64,000 nt of DNA from Lysobacter sp. cf310 (GTDB lineage: Bacteria; Pseudomonadota; Gammaproteobacteria; Xanthomonadales; Xanthomonadaceae), in the NCBI RefSeq assembly GCF_900114355.1, contig NZ_FOSS01000005.1, positions 186,001-250,000 on the forward strand, written 5' to 3'. Below, piece after piece: positions 29,894-39,746 of this stretch; position 1 is the stretch's first letter, and every line of letters begins with the position of its first letter. Below the pieces are notes generated by a model. That model had not been told where the DNA came from, made no database searches, and saw only the letters and a list, made by a program, of their open reading frames with translations. The translations under genes and the position numbers were made by a program.

Positions 29894-31486
29894 TTGCGCC
29901 GAACAACGTCCGTCCTGCAACGCTATGGTTCGGCCCTGCTACTGGCGCTGATGCCGCTGACCGTGCCTGCCCAGACCCTGGAGCGCGGCAACGGCCCCGA
30001 ACCCAGCACGCTGGACGCGCACCGCTGCCAGGAGGTGGCCTGCGGCAACGTGCTGCGCGACCTCTACGAGGGCCTGGTCACCGAAGATGCGCACGGCCGT
30101 CTGGTGCCGGGCATGGCGCAGCGCTGGACGGTGTCGGCCGACGGCCGCACCTGGACCTTCGCGCTGCGCCCCGACCTGCGCTGGAGCAACGGCGAAGTCC
30201 TGGACGCGCCGCAGATCGTCGCCAGCTTCCGGCGCGCGTTCGAGCCGGCGACCGCGGCGCCGTTCGGCGAATTGTTCGACGCCCTGGAGAACGCGCAGGC
30301 GGTGCAGGCCGGACGGCGGCCGCCGAGCGCGCTGGGCGTGTCGGCGCCGGATGCGCGGACCGTGGTGTTCCGTTTGCAGCGCAGCGCCTCGCTGCCGGCG
30401 CTGCTGACGCTGCCGATCGCGTTTCCGGTCTACCTGCCCGCGGTCGAACGCCATGGCGCGCAGCACACCCGGCCCGGGCGACTGGTGTCCAACGGCGCCT
30501 ATACGCTCGCGGCGTGGACGCCGCAGGCGAATCTGCTGGTGCAGCGCAACCCGCGCTTCCACGACGCGGCCCGGGTCGCGATCGCGCAGGTGCGCTACCA
30601 CGTGACCGAGGACGCGGCCGCGGAACTGCAGCGCTTCGCCGCCGGCGACCTGGACATCACCGAGGTGGTGCCGCCGCAGCCGCTGACCGCGCTGCGCGCG
30701 CGCTTCGGCGAGCGCCTGCGTCTGTCGCCCTACCTGGGCGCGTTCTGGCTGGGCATGAACCTGACCCGCCCGCCGCTGCGCGAGGCACCGCAGCTGCGTC
30801 AGGCGCTGGCGCTGGCGATCGATCGCGACAAGCTCACCCGCCACGTCACCGGCCTGGGCGAGACGCCGGCCTACGGCATCGTGCCGCCGGGCATCGCCGG
30901 TTACACGCCGGCGTCGGCGCCCTGGGCCGGATTGAGCCAGGCGCAGCGCGAAGCGCAGGCACGCGCGCTGTATCGCGCCGCCGGCTATTCGGCGGATCAA
31001 CCGCTGGTGATCGAGCTGCGCTACAACACCTCCACCCCGCACCGCCGGCTGGCGTTGGCGGTGGCGGCGATGTGGCGTCAGACCCTGGGCGTGCAGGTGC
31101 GCCTGCGCAACGAGGAATGGAAGGTGTTCGTGCAGAACCGTCGCCAGCGCGCGATCACCCAGGTATTCCGCGGCGGCTGGATCGGCGACGTGCCCGATGC
31201 GCGCAACTTCCTGGCCGCGTTCGGCAGCGACGGCCCCCTGAACTGGAGCGGCTACGACGACGCCGGTTTCCGCGACCGTCTCGCCCGCGCCGACGCGGTC
31301 AAGAGCGAAGCCGCGCGCAATGCCTGGCTGCACGCGGCCGAGACCCGGCTGTTGAACGCCGATGCGGTGATTCCGCTGTACTACTACACTTCCAAGCATC
31401 TGGTCGCCGAGCGCGTGCGCGGCTACGAATCCAATGCGCTGGACCGGCATGCGAGTCGTTGGCTGAGCCTGGAGGCCATGCCATGA
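29894..31486 (+). CDS. Peptide ABC transporter substrate-binding protein (OppA-like)
   Basis: The 530-residue periplasmic solute-binding protein of family 5 has a signal peptide ([18 protein letters not shown]). Mature sequence [30 protein letters not shown] and [27 protein letters not shown] are the family signature. It binds oligopeptides and hands them to a permease. A TTG at 29894 is the likeliest start, because the only downstream ATG (29951) would cut into the signal peptide. The stop overlaps the start of the permease gene (ATGA). No OppC or ATPase gene follows. Confidence 0.85.
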   Translation: MRRTTSVLQRYGSALLLALMPLTVPAQTLERGNGPEPSTLDAHRCQEVACGNVLRDLYEGLVTEDAHGRLVPGMAQRWTVSADGRTWTFALRPDLRWSNGEVLDAPQIVASFRRAFEPATAAPFGELFDALENAQAVQAGRRPPSALGVSAPDARTVVFRLQRSASLPALLTLPIAFPVYLPAVERHGAQHTRPGRLVSNGAYTLAAWTPQANLLVQRNPRFHDAARVAIAQVRYHVTEDAAAELQRFAAGDLDITEVVPPQPLTALRARFGERLRLSPYLGAFWLGMNLTRPPLREAPQLRQALALAIDRDKLTRHVTGLGETPAYGIVPPGIAGYTPASAPWAGLSQAQREAQARALYRAAGYSADQPLVIELRYNTSTPHRRLALAVAAMWRQTLGVQVRLRNEEWKVFVQNRRQRAITQVFRGGWIGDVPDARNFLAAFGSDGPLNWSGYDDAGFRDRLARADAVKSEAARNAWLHAAETRLLNADAVIPLYYYTSKHLVAERVRGYESNALDRHASRWLSLEAMP

Positions 31487-32403
31487 AGCGCTGGGCCTCG
31501 CGCTTGTTCGAAGCCGTGCTCACGCTGTGGCTGCTGGCCACGCTGTGCTTCGTACTGCTGCGCGCCGCGCCCGGCGGCCCCTTCGACACCGAGAAGGCCG
31601 CGCCGCCGGAAGTGCAGGCCGCGCTCGCGGCGCAGTACCGGCTCGACCGGCCCCTGCCCGCGCAGTACGCGGCCTGGCTGGGCGATGTGGCGCGCGGCGA
31701 TCTCGGCCCCTCGTTCCAATACCCCGACTACCGCGTGACCCAGCTGATCGCGAACGCACTGCCGGTGTCGATGCTCAACGGCGGACTGGCCTTGCTGCTC
31801 GCCCTGGCGCTGGGCATACCGCTGGGCACCTGGGCCGCGCTGCGTGCCGGGCGTTGGACCGATCGCGTGCTGATGTTCGCGGCCGGACTGGGCCTGGCGA
31901 TTCCGAAGTTCGTCGCCGCGCCGCTGCTGGTGCTGCTGTTCGCGGTGAGCCTGCACTGGCTGCCCGCCGGCGGCTGGGGCGGCTGGAGCCACGTGGTGCT
32001 GCCGGTGATCGCATTGGCGCTGCCCAACATCGCCTACTGCGCGCGCCTCACCCGCGCCTCGCTGCTGGAGACCTTGTCGGCCGACTACCTCAAGGCCGCG
32101 CGCGCACGCGGCCTGTCCGAAACCCGCCTGCTGCTGGCGCATGCGATGAAGCCGGCCCTGCTGCCGGTCGCGGCCTGGCTGTCGCCGGCGCTGATCAACG
32201 TGGTCACCGGCTCGGCCGTGGTCGAGCAGGTGTTCGGCATCCCCGGCATGGGCCGCTACTTCGTCCAGGGCGCGCTCAACCGCGACTACACCCTGGTGCT
32301 GGGCGTGGTGCTGGTGGTGGGCGCATTGATCGTGGCGATCAACGCCTTGGTTGATGCCTTGCGCGCGGCCATGGACCCGCGTTTGGGCGAGGCCGGCGCT
32401 TGA
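31483..32403 (+). CDS. Peptide ABC transporter permease (OppB-like)
   Basis: The 306-residue inner-membrane permease has about six transmembrane helices. The family EAA loop is ADYLKAARARGLSETRLLLAHAMKPAL, which contacts the ATPase. The N-terminal RAAPGGPFDTEKA is typical of OppB/DppB. The gene overlaps its binding-protein gene by 4 bp. Its usual partners (OppC and the OppD/OppF ATPases) are not in the window. The next gene is an S9 peptidase 85 bp further on, so a transporter could only work with subunits encoded elsewhere. Confidence 0.9.
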   Translation: MKRWASRLFEAVLTLWLLATLCFVLLRAAPGGPFDTEKAAPPEVQAALAAQYRLDRPLPAQYAAWLGDVARGDLGPSFQYPDYRVTQLIANALPVSMLNGGLALLLALALGIPLGTWAALRAGRWTDRVLMFAAGLGLAIPKFVAAPLLVLLFAVSLHWLPAGGWGGWSHVVLPVIALALPNIAYCARLTRASLLETLSADYLKAARARGLSETRLLLAHAMKPALLPVAAWLSPALINVVTGSAVVEQVFGIPGMGRYFVQGALNRDYTLVLGVVLVVGALIVAINALVDALRAAMDPRLGEAGA

Positions 32404-32488
32404 GCACGCCGGGTTCGCGACCGATGCGGGCGGGGTGCGGGTTACCCTAAGCCCCAGGGGCCGCGCGCTGCGGACGTACGGGGCGGGA

Positions 32489-34438
32489 ATGAAAGTCGCA
32501 AGTATCGGGATGGCGATCCTGGCCGCGTCGATGGCGCTGCCGGCGGCGGCGCAAGTGGACCTGGACGCTTATCTGCGCAAGGACCGCTTCGGCGAGATCA
32601 AGCTGTCCCCCACCGGCGCCTACTACGCGGCCACCATGCCCGGCGCCGAGCGCACGGCGCTGGTGGTGATCCGGCGCGCCGACAAGACCATCACCGCCAA
32701 GGTCTCGGGCGTGCCCGACTCGGACATCCACGACTTCGCCTGGGTCAACGACGAGCGCCTGGTGGTGGCGATGGCCGAGCGCTTCAGCGCGCTGGAACGG
32801 CCTTCGCCCACCGGCGAGCTGTATGCGATCAACGCCGACGGCAGCGGCGGACGCATGCTGATCGGCCATCGCGATTCCGACCTGGGCATCGGCGCGCAAA
32901 GCGTCAAGCTCAACGACTTCCGCGCCGCGGCGCTGGTCGACGATCTGCCGCAGGACGATCGCAATGTGCTGGTGTCGATCCAGGGCTTCGGGGCGACGCC
33001 GGAAACCCAGATCGACCGCCTCGACGTCTACACGGGCCGGCGGACCACGGTCGCCACCGCGCCGGTCGCCCGCGCGAGCTTCGTCACCGACGCCCACGGC
33101 GAGGTCCGCTTCGCCGTGGGCGCCGGCGACGACAACGCCAGCAAGCTCTACTACCGCGACAAGCGCGAAAGCGCATGGCGCCTGCTCAACGACGAAGCCC
33201 AGTCGCACCGGGCCGAGCGCCCGCTGGGCTTCGCGGCCGACGGCCGCACCGCCTACCTGCAGGTCGAACAAGCCAGCGGCCCCGACGCCATCGTCGCCCT
33301 GGACACCGCCAGCGGCGAACGCAAGCAGGCGCTGCGCGATGCGGTGGTCGATCCCCATCGCACGCTGTACAGCGGCGACGGCGCCGTGCCGGTGGGCGCG
33401 CAATACATGCAGGACAAGATCAGCAGCGCCTTCTTCGAGCCGACCTCGGCGCAAGCGGTGCTGTACCGCAAGCTGGAACGCGCCTTCCCCGGCCTGGCGG
33501 TGCGCGTGGTATCGAGCACCCGCGACGAGCGCCAGCATCTGGTCTACGCCCACAACGACCGCAATCCCGGCGACTATTTCCTGTACGACGCGACCTCCAA
33601 GGAGGCCGATCGCGTCTTCAGCCGCGCCGAATGGCTGGATCCGGGCAAGATGGCCGGCGTGCGCGGCATCGAAGTGCGCGCGCGCGACGGCCTGGCCCTG
33701 CACGGCTATCTCACCTTGCCCGCGGCCGCACCGGCGCGCTCCCTGCCGACCGTGGTGCTGCCGCACGGCGGTCCGATCGGCATCTACGACGAGTGGGGCT
33801 TCGACCGCGACGCACAGCTGTTGGCTGCGGCCGGCTATGCGGTGCTGCAGATCAACTACCGCGGCTCCGGCAACTACGGCCGCGCCTTCCTGCAGGCCGG
33901 CGCACGCGAATGGGGCGCGCGCATGCAGGACGACCTCAGCGACGCGACCCGCTGGCTGATCGAGCAGGGCATCGCCGACCCCAAACGGATCTGCATCTAC
34001 GGCGCCAGCTACGGCGGCTACGCCGCGTTGATGGGCGTCGCGCGCGAACCCGATCTGTACCGTTGCGCGGTCGGCTACGTCGGCGTCTACGACCTGCCGA
34101 CCAAGTACGAGGCCAATGCCGATGTCGCCCGGTGGATGCGCACCTGGTCGAACGACTGGATGGGTACGCCGGCCGATCTGGCCCAGCGCTCGCCCAACCG
34201 CATGGCCACGCGCATCAAGGCGCCGGTGTTCCTTGCCGCGGGCGGCAAGGACAGCATCGCCCCGATCAAGCACAGCAAACTCATGGAAAAGGCGTTGACC
34301 GAAGCCGGCGTGCCGGTGGAGACGCTTTACTATTCCAGCGAAGGCCACGGCTTCTACACCGAAGAACATCAGCGCGAGTTCTACCAGCGCCTGCTCGACT
34401 TCCTGTCCCGCCACATCGGCGGCGCCCAGGCCAAGTAG
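32489..34438 (+). CDS. S9-family serine peptidase (prolyl oligopeptidase-like)
   Basis: The 649-residue secreted protein has a signal peptide (MKVASIGMAILAASMALPAAAQ), an N-terminal seven-bladed beta-propeller region (about 25-390) and a C-terminal alpha/beta-hydrolase domain. The nucleophile is Ser507 in GASYGG; the acid lies in AAGGKDSIAP and the His in SEGHGFY. It belongs to the group of dipeptidyl or acylaminoacyl peptidases that cut short peptides in the periplasm. ATG 32489 starts the signal peptide. It could be functionally linked to the peptide-binding gene upstream. Confidence 0.9.
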   Translation: MKVASIGMAILAASMALPAAAQVDLDAYLRKDRFGEIKLSPTGAYYAATMPGAERTALVVIRRADKTITAKVSGVPDSDIHDFAWVNDERLVVAMAERFSALERPSPTGELYAINADGSGGRMLIGHRDSDLGIGAQSVKLNDFRAAALVDDLPQDDRNVLVSIQGFGATPETQIDRLDVYTGRRTTVATAPVARASFVTDAHGEVRFAVGAGDDNASKLYYRDKRESAWRLLNDEAQSHRAERPLGFAADGRTAYLQVEQASGPDAIVALDTASGERKQALRDAVVDPHRTLYSGDGAVPVGAQYMQDKISSAFFEPTSAQAVLYRKLERAFPGLAVRVVSSTRDERQHLVYAHNDRNPGDYFLYDATSKEADRVFSRAEWLDPGKMAGVRGIEVRARDGLALHGYLTLPAAAPARSLPTVVLPHGGPIGIYDEWGFDRDAQLLAAAGYAVLQINYRGSGNYGRAFLQAGAREWGARMQDDLSDATRWLIEQGIADPKRICIYGASYGGYAALMGVAREPDLYRCAVGYVGVYDLPTKYEANADVARWMRTWSNDWMGTPADLAQRSPNRMATRIKAPVFLAAGGKDSIAPIKHSKLMEKALTEAGVPVETLYYSSEGHGFYTEEHQREFYQRLLDFLSRHIGGAQAK

Positions 34439-34477
34439 CCGACCGCAACATCGCCGCCACAGCGAAAGAGAGACCGC

Positions 34478-35308
34478 ATGAAAATCGTCTATCGCGCCGC
34501 ACACTCCACCGACGCGCACCTGGTGCACCAGTTGCTGGAACAGGAAGGCATGACCGCCTTCGTCAACGGCGGCCTGCTGGAAGGGGGCGCCGGCGAGTTG
34601 CCGATGAGCGGACTGGTGACGGTGTCGGTGGCCGACGAGCACGAGACGCGGGCGCGGGAAGTGGTGCGCGAATGGGAAAGCATGCCGGTACCGCCCGACG
34701 ACGAGGACGAAGCCGACGCGCCCGCCGAAGCCGCGGCGGCGATCGCGACGCCAGCGCCCAGGCGCTGGGCGCCGGTGCTGGTGGCCGCGCTGCTGGGCAC
34801 GGTCTTCGGCGCCCTGCTGACCTGGAGCCTGGTGCGCAAGCCGGTGGCGGTGGTCGGCAGCGATCTCAACGGCGACCAGACACCGGACGAACATGTCGTC
34901 TACGAAGACGGTCTGGCCGTACGCGTCGAAACCGATCGCAATCGCGATGGCCAGGTCGACGATATCGTCAACTACGACGCGTACGGGCGGCCGACCACGG
35001 TCGAATCGGACAACGATTTCGACGGCTACCTGGAATCCAGTCAGGCACACAACCGTGCCGGCTGGCAAAGCAGCGCCGCCGACATGGATGCGAACGGCGA
35101 GGCCGACTACCGCGCGGAGACCGAGCACGGCGTGCTCTCCCGCGAGGAATGGCTGGACGCCAAGGGTCAGGTCGTCAAGCGCGTGCGCCATCAGAAGGGA
35201 CGCGCGGTGAGCGGCGAAATCGACAGCGACGGCGACGGCAAGCTCGACACCGCGCGCCGCTACGACGCTCGCGGGGAGATCGTTTCCAGTTCGCCGATCG
35301 CGCCCTAG
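34478..35308 (+). CDS. DUF2007-domain protein with TM segment and Asp-rich repeats
   Basis: The 276-residue protein begins with a DUF2007 domain (about residues 1-70: MKIVYRAAHSTDAHLVHQLL, AFVNGG). This is followed by an acidic linker, one transmembrane segment (about 97-118), and a C-terminal region with calcium-loop-like sequences (DLNGDQTPDEH, DRNRDGQVDD, DNDFDGYLE, DSDGDGKLD). DUF2007 proteins are called putative signal transducers but lack a known mechanism. The C-terminal loops look like EF-hand/dockerin Ca-binding sites facing the periplasm. It lies 39 bp after the S9 peptidase, probably in one transcript. Confidence 0.75.
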   Translation: MKIVYRAAHSTDAHLVHQLLEQEGMTAFVNGGLLEGGAGELPMSGLVTVSVADEHETRAREVVREWESMPVPPDDEDEADAPAEAAAAIATPAPRRWAPVLVAALLGTVFGALLTWSLVRKPVAVVGSDLNGDQTPDEHVVYEDGLAVRVETDRNRDGQVDDIVNYDAYGRPTTVESDNDFDGYLESSQAHNRAGWQSSAADMDANGEADYRAETEHGVLSREEWLDAKGQVVKRVRHQKGRAVSGEIDSDGDGKLDTARRYDARGEIVSSSPIAP

Positions 35309-35433
35309 CCCGATGCGAGCAGCGACGCGCACGGCTCGTCCATGACCTGAATGGAGCGCGCGTGCGGCGATGCGGCATGCGCCGCGGCGGCGCGCTCACT
35401 ACACTGCGGACTCTCTACCGTCCCCGGTCCCGC

Positions 35434-36465
35434 ATGCGCACCCGCAGATCCAAGGCCACCTCGCTGGACATCGCGCACCGCGCCGGGGTGTCGCAGGCCA
35501 CGGTCTCGCGCGTGCTCAGCGGCAGTCCGCTCGTCAACGCCGAGACCCGCAAGCGCGTCGAAGCGCTGGTGCGCGAGCTCAACTACAAGGTCGACCGCCA
35601 CGCCTCCAGTCTGCGCACGCAACGCTCGGGCACCCTGGCGCTGCTGCTGTTCGAGGACCCCACCCCGGACGAGTCGCACATCAATCCCTTCTTTCTGTCC
35701 ATGCTGGGCTCGATCACGCGCGCCTGCGCGCGCGAGGGCCAGGACCTGCTGATCTCGTTCCAGCAGCTCTCCGACGACTGGCACGCCGACTACGAGGACA
35801 GCATGAAGGCCGACGGCCTGATCCTGCTCGGTTACGGCGACTACCTGGCGTACGAAGGAAAGCTGGAGAAGCTGGTCGCGCAGGGGACGCGTTTCGTCCG
35901 TTGGGGGGCGGTGCTGGCGGATCAGCCGGGCGTGTCGATCGGCTGCGACAATTTCAACGGCGGGCGCCTGGCCGGCGAGCACCTGGTCGGCCTGGGCCAT
36001 CGGCGCATCGCTTTTCTGGGTGGCGCCTCCAGCCATTGCCCGGAGTTCTTCGACCGCTTCCGCGGCTGCGATGCCGCGCTGCGCGAGGTCGGCGGCGCCA
36101 TGGAGGCGATCCTGCAGGTGGATGCGGAGAGCTTCGAAGAGGACGGTTACGCCGCGGCGCGCGAACTGATGGCGCGCGGCGGCCGCTTCGATGCGGTGTT
36201 CGCCGCCAGCGACCTGATCGCGATCGGCGCGCTGCGCGCCTTCGCCGAGGCCGGCCTGCGCGTGCCCGAGGACGTGGCCGTGGTCGGCTTCGACGACATC
36301 CCGATGGCGCGCTTCGCCAGCCCGCCGCTGACCACCGTGTTCCAGGACACCAAGCGCGCCGGCGAACTGCTGGTGGAAACCCTGTTGCGCCAGATCCTGG
36401 GCGAGACCACCGAGAGCATCACCCTGCCCGCCTCGCTGGTGGTGCGACGCTCCAGCGGCGCCTGA
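35434..36465 (+). CDS. LacI-family regulator of the maltodextrin locus
   Basis: The 343-residue protein has the LacI HTH at residues about 9-55 (TSLDIAHRAGVSQATVSRVLSGSPLVNAETRKRVEALVRELNY) and a periplasmic-binding-fold effector domain. It is a single gene convergent to the alpha-amylase end of the starch operon, so the operon is its likely target. Candidate operators are the two ATACGTAT elements at 42644-42657 and 42717-42730. The effector is probably maltose or a maltodextrin, but this is an inference from location. Confidence 0.85.
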   Translation: MRTRRSKATSLDIAHRAGVSQATVSRVLSGSPLVNAETRKRVEALVRELNYKVDRHASSLRTQRSGTLALLLFEDPTPDESHINPFFLSMLGSITRACAREGQDLLISFQQLSDDWHADYEDSMKADGLILLGYGDYLAYEGKLEKLVAQGTRFVRWGAVLADQPGVSIGCDNFNGGRLAGEHLVGLGHRRIAFLGGASSHCPEFFDRFRGCDAALREVGGAMEAILQVDAESFEEDGYAAARELMARGGRFDAVFAASDLIAIGALRAFAEAGLRVPEDVAVVGFDDIPMARFASPPLTTVFQDTKRAGELLVETLLRQILGETTESITLPASLVVRRSSGA

Positions 36466-36495
36466 GCGCGGCGGTCGATCTGCGGCGCGTACGGC

Positions 36496-38187
36496 CTAGC
36501 GCTGCAACTTGCGCCGCATCAGGGCATCGAGCGCGCGGCGCAGGTCCTTGCGCGTCGGCACCGCGTCCAGCACGAACACCTTCACGTCGTGCGCGGGCAC
36601 GCTGGTCGAGAGCGCGCCCTTGGCGGGGATGGCCAGATCCTGACCGGACAGCGCATCGCGCCAGACGCCGGCCTCCAGGTAGCGCCGCACCTCGAAGTCC
36701 GCCGGCGTCGCGCCCTTGTTGAGCAGCACCAGCGCGATCTGGGCCTGGTCACCATGCCGGTAGACGCGATAGAACGCGGCGCGGTCGCCCTGCAACGCGA
36801 TATCCAGCTGCAGCCCACGCTGCAGCGCCGGCGTGGCCGCGCGCAGGCGCGCGATGCGCTTGAGCCGTTCGTAGATCGGCTGACCCGGCGCGGCGTCGAT
36901 GCGCGCCTGGCCGTAGTAATTGCGATTGCCTGCGTGCTCGGCGCGACCGCGCATGAAGCCGGTTTCCGAGCCGTAGTAGAGCACCGGGATCCCGCGCGCA
37001 GTGAACAACCAGTTATGAGCATCGATGAAGCCTTCGTCGCTCGCGTCCAGGCGCGGCATGTCGTGGTTGTCGTAGAAGGTCATCAACTCGTAGGGATTCG
37101 CGTACGGCCCGCGCTGCAGGTACAACCGCTCCCGCAACCGCTGGTAGCCGGCGCCTTGGCGACCGAACACCTCCCCCATGCGTTGCTTGAGCGGGAAATC
37201 GAGCACGCTCACGCCGCCGTTCTCCGGCCAGGTGAACGGCGCGATGTTGCGCGCCTGATAGTCGAAGGCCTCGCCGAACATGAAGAACCCCGGCCGCTTC
37301 GCGCGTATGCGATCGGCGAACGCCTTCCAGAACGCATGCGGCATGTGACGGATGGTGTCGATGCGGAACGCGTCGGCGCCCTGCTCTATCCACTGGGCGT
37401 ACGCACCGACGAAGTACTCCAGCACCTCGGGACGGCTGTCGTCCAGATTGGACAGCTGGACCAGGTCGGCTTGGGAATGGAAGTAGCGATGCAAGGGCTG
37501 GTGCGCGGGGTCGAGCCGGTCCGGCGCCAGATTCTGATGATCGGCGACCAGTACCCCCTCGCGGTAGAGCTCGCCGAACTTGGGCTGGTCGCTCGGCATC
37601 GTGAACGAAGGCGAGCCGTGGTTGGCGACGATGTCGAGCACGGTCTTGAGGCCGTGCTTGCGCAAACCCGCGCTGAGTCCGGCAAAATCCAGGCCTGGAC
37701 TGGGCAGGTGCTCGTCCAGGCGGTAGAAGTCCACGCCCCAGTAGCCGTGATAACCGGTCTTGCCGCGATCCTGGAAGGCACCGCCCCAGGTCACCGTGTC
37801 GCCGCCAGTGAAGGCCTGATCCGGGTTGTCGACGATGGGCGTGAGCCAGACCGCGCCGAAACCCAGCTCGCGGATGTAGCCCGCGTTGGCCAGCAGGCCT
37901 TTGAAGTCGCCACCCTGGTAGCCGATGTTGTCGCTCTCGCCGGGCGGCGCGTCGGGTAGCGGACGATCGAAACTGCGCGTGGCCGGATCCGGGCCGCCCT
38001 GTTCGCGCTGGTCGTTGCCGGTGTCGCCGTTGACGTAGCGATCGGTGAGCACGAAGTAGACCGCATCGCTGGCGAACGGCTCCAGGGTGCCGTAGTAGTC
38101 TCCCGACGCCTCGCCCGCGCTGGCCGAACCCGCGCACAGCGCCAGCAACGCGGCACTCCAACAGCGTCGCAGGGCAGCGGCGCTCAT
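36496..38187 (-). CDS. Secreted GH13 alpha-amylase
   Basis: The 563-residue protein has a signal peptide ending in CAGSASAG and a GH13 barrel. The nucleophile Asp lies in DAFRIDTIRHM, the acid/base Glu in FFMFGEAFD, and the transition-state Asp in FYDNHDMPR. The first block FVLTDRYVNGDTGND marks the extracellular maltooligosaccharide/CGTase-like group. It should cut alpha-1,4-glucan outside the cell or in the periplasm. Its start overlaps the MFS gene stop by 4 bp (ATGA), so it is the last gene of the TonB receptor / MFS / amylase operon. Some homologues make cyclic dextrins; hydrolysis is the safer call. Confidence 0.88.
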   Translation of the reverse strand: MSAAALRRCWSAALLALCAGSASAGEASGDYYGTLEPFASDAVYFVLTDRYVNGDTGNDQREQGGPDPATRSFDRPLPDAPPGESDNIGYQGGDFKGLLANAGYIRELGFGAVWLTPIVDNPDQAFTGGDTVTWGGAFQDRGKTGYHGYWGVDFYRLDEHLPSPGLDFAGLSAGLRKHGLKTVLDIVANHGSPSFTMPSDQPKFGELYREGVLVADHQNLAPDRLDPAHQPLHRYFHSQADLVQLSNLDDSRPEVLEYFVGAYAQWIEQGADAFRIDTIRHMPHAFWKAFADRIRAKRPGFFMFGEAFDYQARNIAPFTWPENGGVSVLDFPLKQRMGEVFGRQGAGYQRLRERLYLQRGPYANPYELMTFYDNHDMPRLDASDEGFIDAHNWLFTARGIPVLYYGSETGFMRGRAEHAGNRNYYGQARIDAAPGQPIYERLKRIARLRAATPALQRGLQLDIALQGDRAAFYRVYRHGDQAQIALVLLNKGATPADFEVRRYLEAGVWRDALSGQDLAIPAKGALSTSVPAHDVKVFVLDAVPTRKDLRRALDALMRRKLQR

Positions 38188-39659
38188 GACGCGCGCACCG
38201 CCGGCTCGCGCACCCGCAGCACGCATGCACCCGACACGATCAGGCTCACGCCGCCGATCGCCAGGGCCTGCATCGGCTGGCCGCCGAACCAGGTCTTGAG
38301 CAGGAAGCCCAGCAGGCTGGCCGCGACCAGCTGCGGAATCACGATGAAGAAGTTGAAGATGCCCATGAACACGCCCATCTTCTCCGCCGGCACGCTATCG
38401 GACAGCAGGGCATACGGCAGCGACAGGATCGAGGCCCAGGCGAAGCCGACCCCGAGCATCGACAACAGCAGCCAGTGCGGGTCGCGGATCAGCAGGAACG
38501 ACAGCAGGCCCAGGCCGCCCAGACCGACGTTGATCAGATGGCTCAGGCGCAGGCCGATGCGGCGCACCATCCACGGAATCGCGATCGCCGCCAGCGCGGC
38601 GAAGCCGTTGTAGGCCGCGAACAGCACGCCGACCCAGTTAGCGCCCTCGTTGTAGGCGGGCGAGGACGGGTCGCTGCTGCCGTAATGCACCTGGGTCACC
38701 GCGGCGGTGGTGTAGATCCACATCGCGAACAAGGCGAACCAGGAAAAGAACTGCACCACCGCCAGCTTGCGCATCTCGGCGGGCATGTCGTGCAGGTCGC
38801 CGATGATCTGGGCGAAGGCGCCGTCGCGACGCAACAGTCCGACCAGGATCAGGGCCAGGCCATAGGCGACGAGCAGGCCGGCCAGGATGTAGAGCTGTCG
38901 ATCCAGGCCGAAGCGCAGCACCGCATAGGCGCCCGCCGCGCCGACGACCAGCCAGATCAAGCCGTTGCGGCGTGCGCGCGCGACATCCAGCGCGCGCTGC
39001 GGCGCGCGCGGGGCGCTGTCGTGCGCGCGCAGCGTCTGCGGCGGATACTCGCGCGTGCGCAGTACGGTCCAACCCACCGACAGCAGCAGCACCGCGCCGC
39101 CGAAGTAGAACGCGTAGCGCACGGTGTCGGGCACGCCGCCAGGCTCGGCGGTGTTGCCGACGCCATAGTGGGCGAGCGCATACGGTAGGGCGCTGGCGAT
39201 CACCGAGCCCACGCCGATGAAGAAGCTTTGCATCGCGTAGCCGCCGGCGCGCTGCGAGGTCGGCAGCTGGTCGCCGACGAAGGCGCGGAACGGTTCCATG
39301 GAGATGTTGATCGACGCGTCCAGCACCCACAGCAGGCCGGCGGCGATCCACAGCGTCGGCGAGTTGGGCATCGCGAACAGCGCCAGCGTGGCCAGCACGG
39401 CGCCGATCAGGAAATACGGCCGGCGCCGGCCCAGCCGGGTCCAGGTGCGATCGGACAGGTAGCCGACGATGGGCTGCACGATCAAGCCGGTCAGCGGCGC
39501 GGCGATCCACAGCACCGGGATCGCCTCCATGCTGGCGCCCAGGGTCTGGAAGATGCGGCTGACGTTGGCGTTCTGCAGGGCGAACCCGAACTGGATGCCG
39601 AGAAAGCCGAAGCACATGTTCCAGATCTGCCAGAACGACAGCGTCGGTTTGGTCGTCAT
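38184..39659 (-). CDS. MFS maltose/sucrose-type sugar transporter
   Basis: The 491-residue inner-membrane carrier has twelve hydrophobic helices. The first transmembrane segment FWQIWNMCFGFLGIQFGFALQNANVSRIFQTLGA and the loop GYLSDRTWTRLGRRRPYF are typical of the glycoside-pentoside-hexuronide/SLC45-like sugar carriers in xanthomonads. It should move maltodextrins from periplasm to cytoplasm. Same strand as the TonB receptor (87 bp downstream of it), with a hairpin at 39699-39727 in the gap. It overlaps the amylase gene at its end. Confidence 0.88.
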   Translation of the reverse strand: MTTKPTLSFWQIWNMCFGFLGIQFGFALQNANVSRIFQTLGASMEAIPVLWIAAPLTGLIVQPIVGYLSDRTWTRLGRRRPYFLIGAVLATLALFAMPNSPTLWIAAGLLWVLDASINISMEPFRAFVGDQLPTSQRAGGYAMQSFFIGVGSVIASALPYALAHYGVGNTAEPGGVPDTVRYAFYFGGAVLLLSVGWTVLRTREYPPQTLRAHDSAPRAPQRALDVARARRNGLIWLVVGAAGAYAVLRFGLDRQLYILAGLLVAYGLALILVGLLRRDGAFAQIIGDLHDMPAEMRKLAVVQFFSWFALFAMWIYTTAAVTQVHYGSSDPSSPAYNEGANWVGVLFAAYNGFAALAAIAIPWMVRRIGLRLSHLINVGLGGLGLLSFLLIRDPHWLLLSMLGVGFAWASILSLPYALLSDSVPAEKMGVFMGIFNFFIVIPQLVAASLLGFLLKTWFGGQPMQALAIGGVSLIVSGACVLRVREPAVRAS

Positions 39660-39698
39660 CGGAGGGTGCCCGTCATGGCGGAGGCGCCGTCACCGTAA

Positions 39699-39727
39699 CC
39701 GCCCTGCCCGTGCGGCGGGAAGGGCGG
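39699..39727 (-). terminator. Hairpin between TonB receptor and MFS genes (possible attenuator)
   Basis: The arms CCGCCCT (39699-39705) and AGGGCGG (39721-39727) pair perfectly around an inner CCCG/CGGG stem. No T-run follows, so it is probably a partial terminator or an mRNA-processing structure within the operon. Confidence 0.35.
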
Positions 39728-39746
39728 ACGGTCGCGGCGGCGTCGG

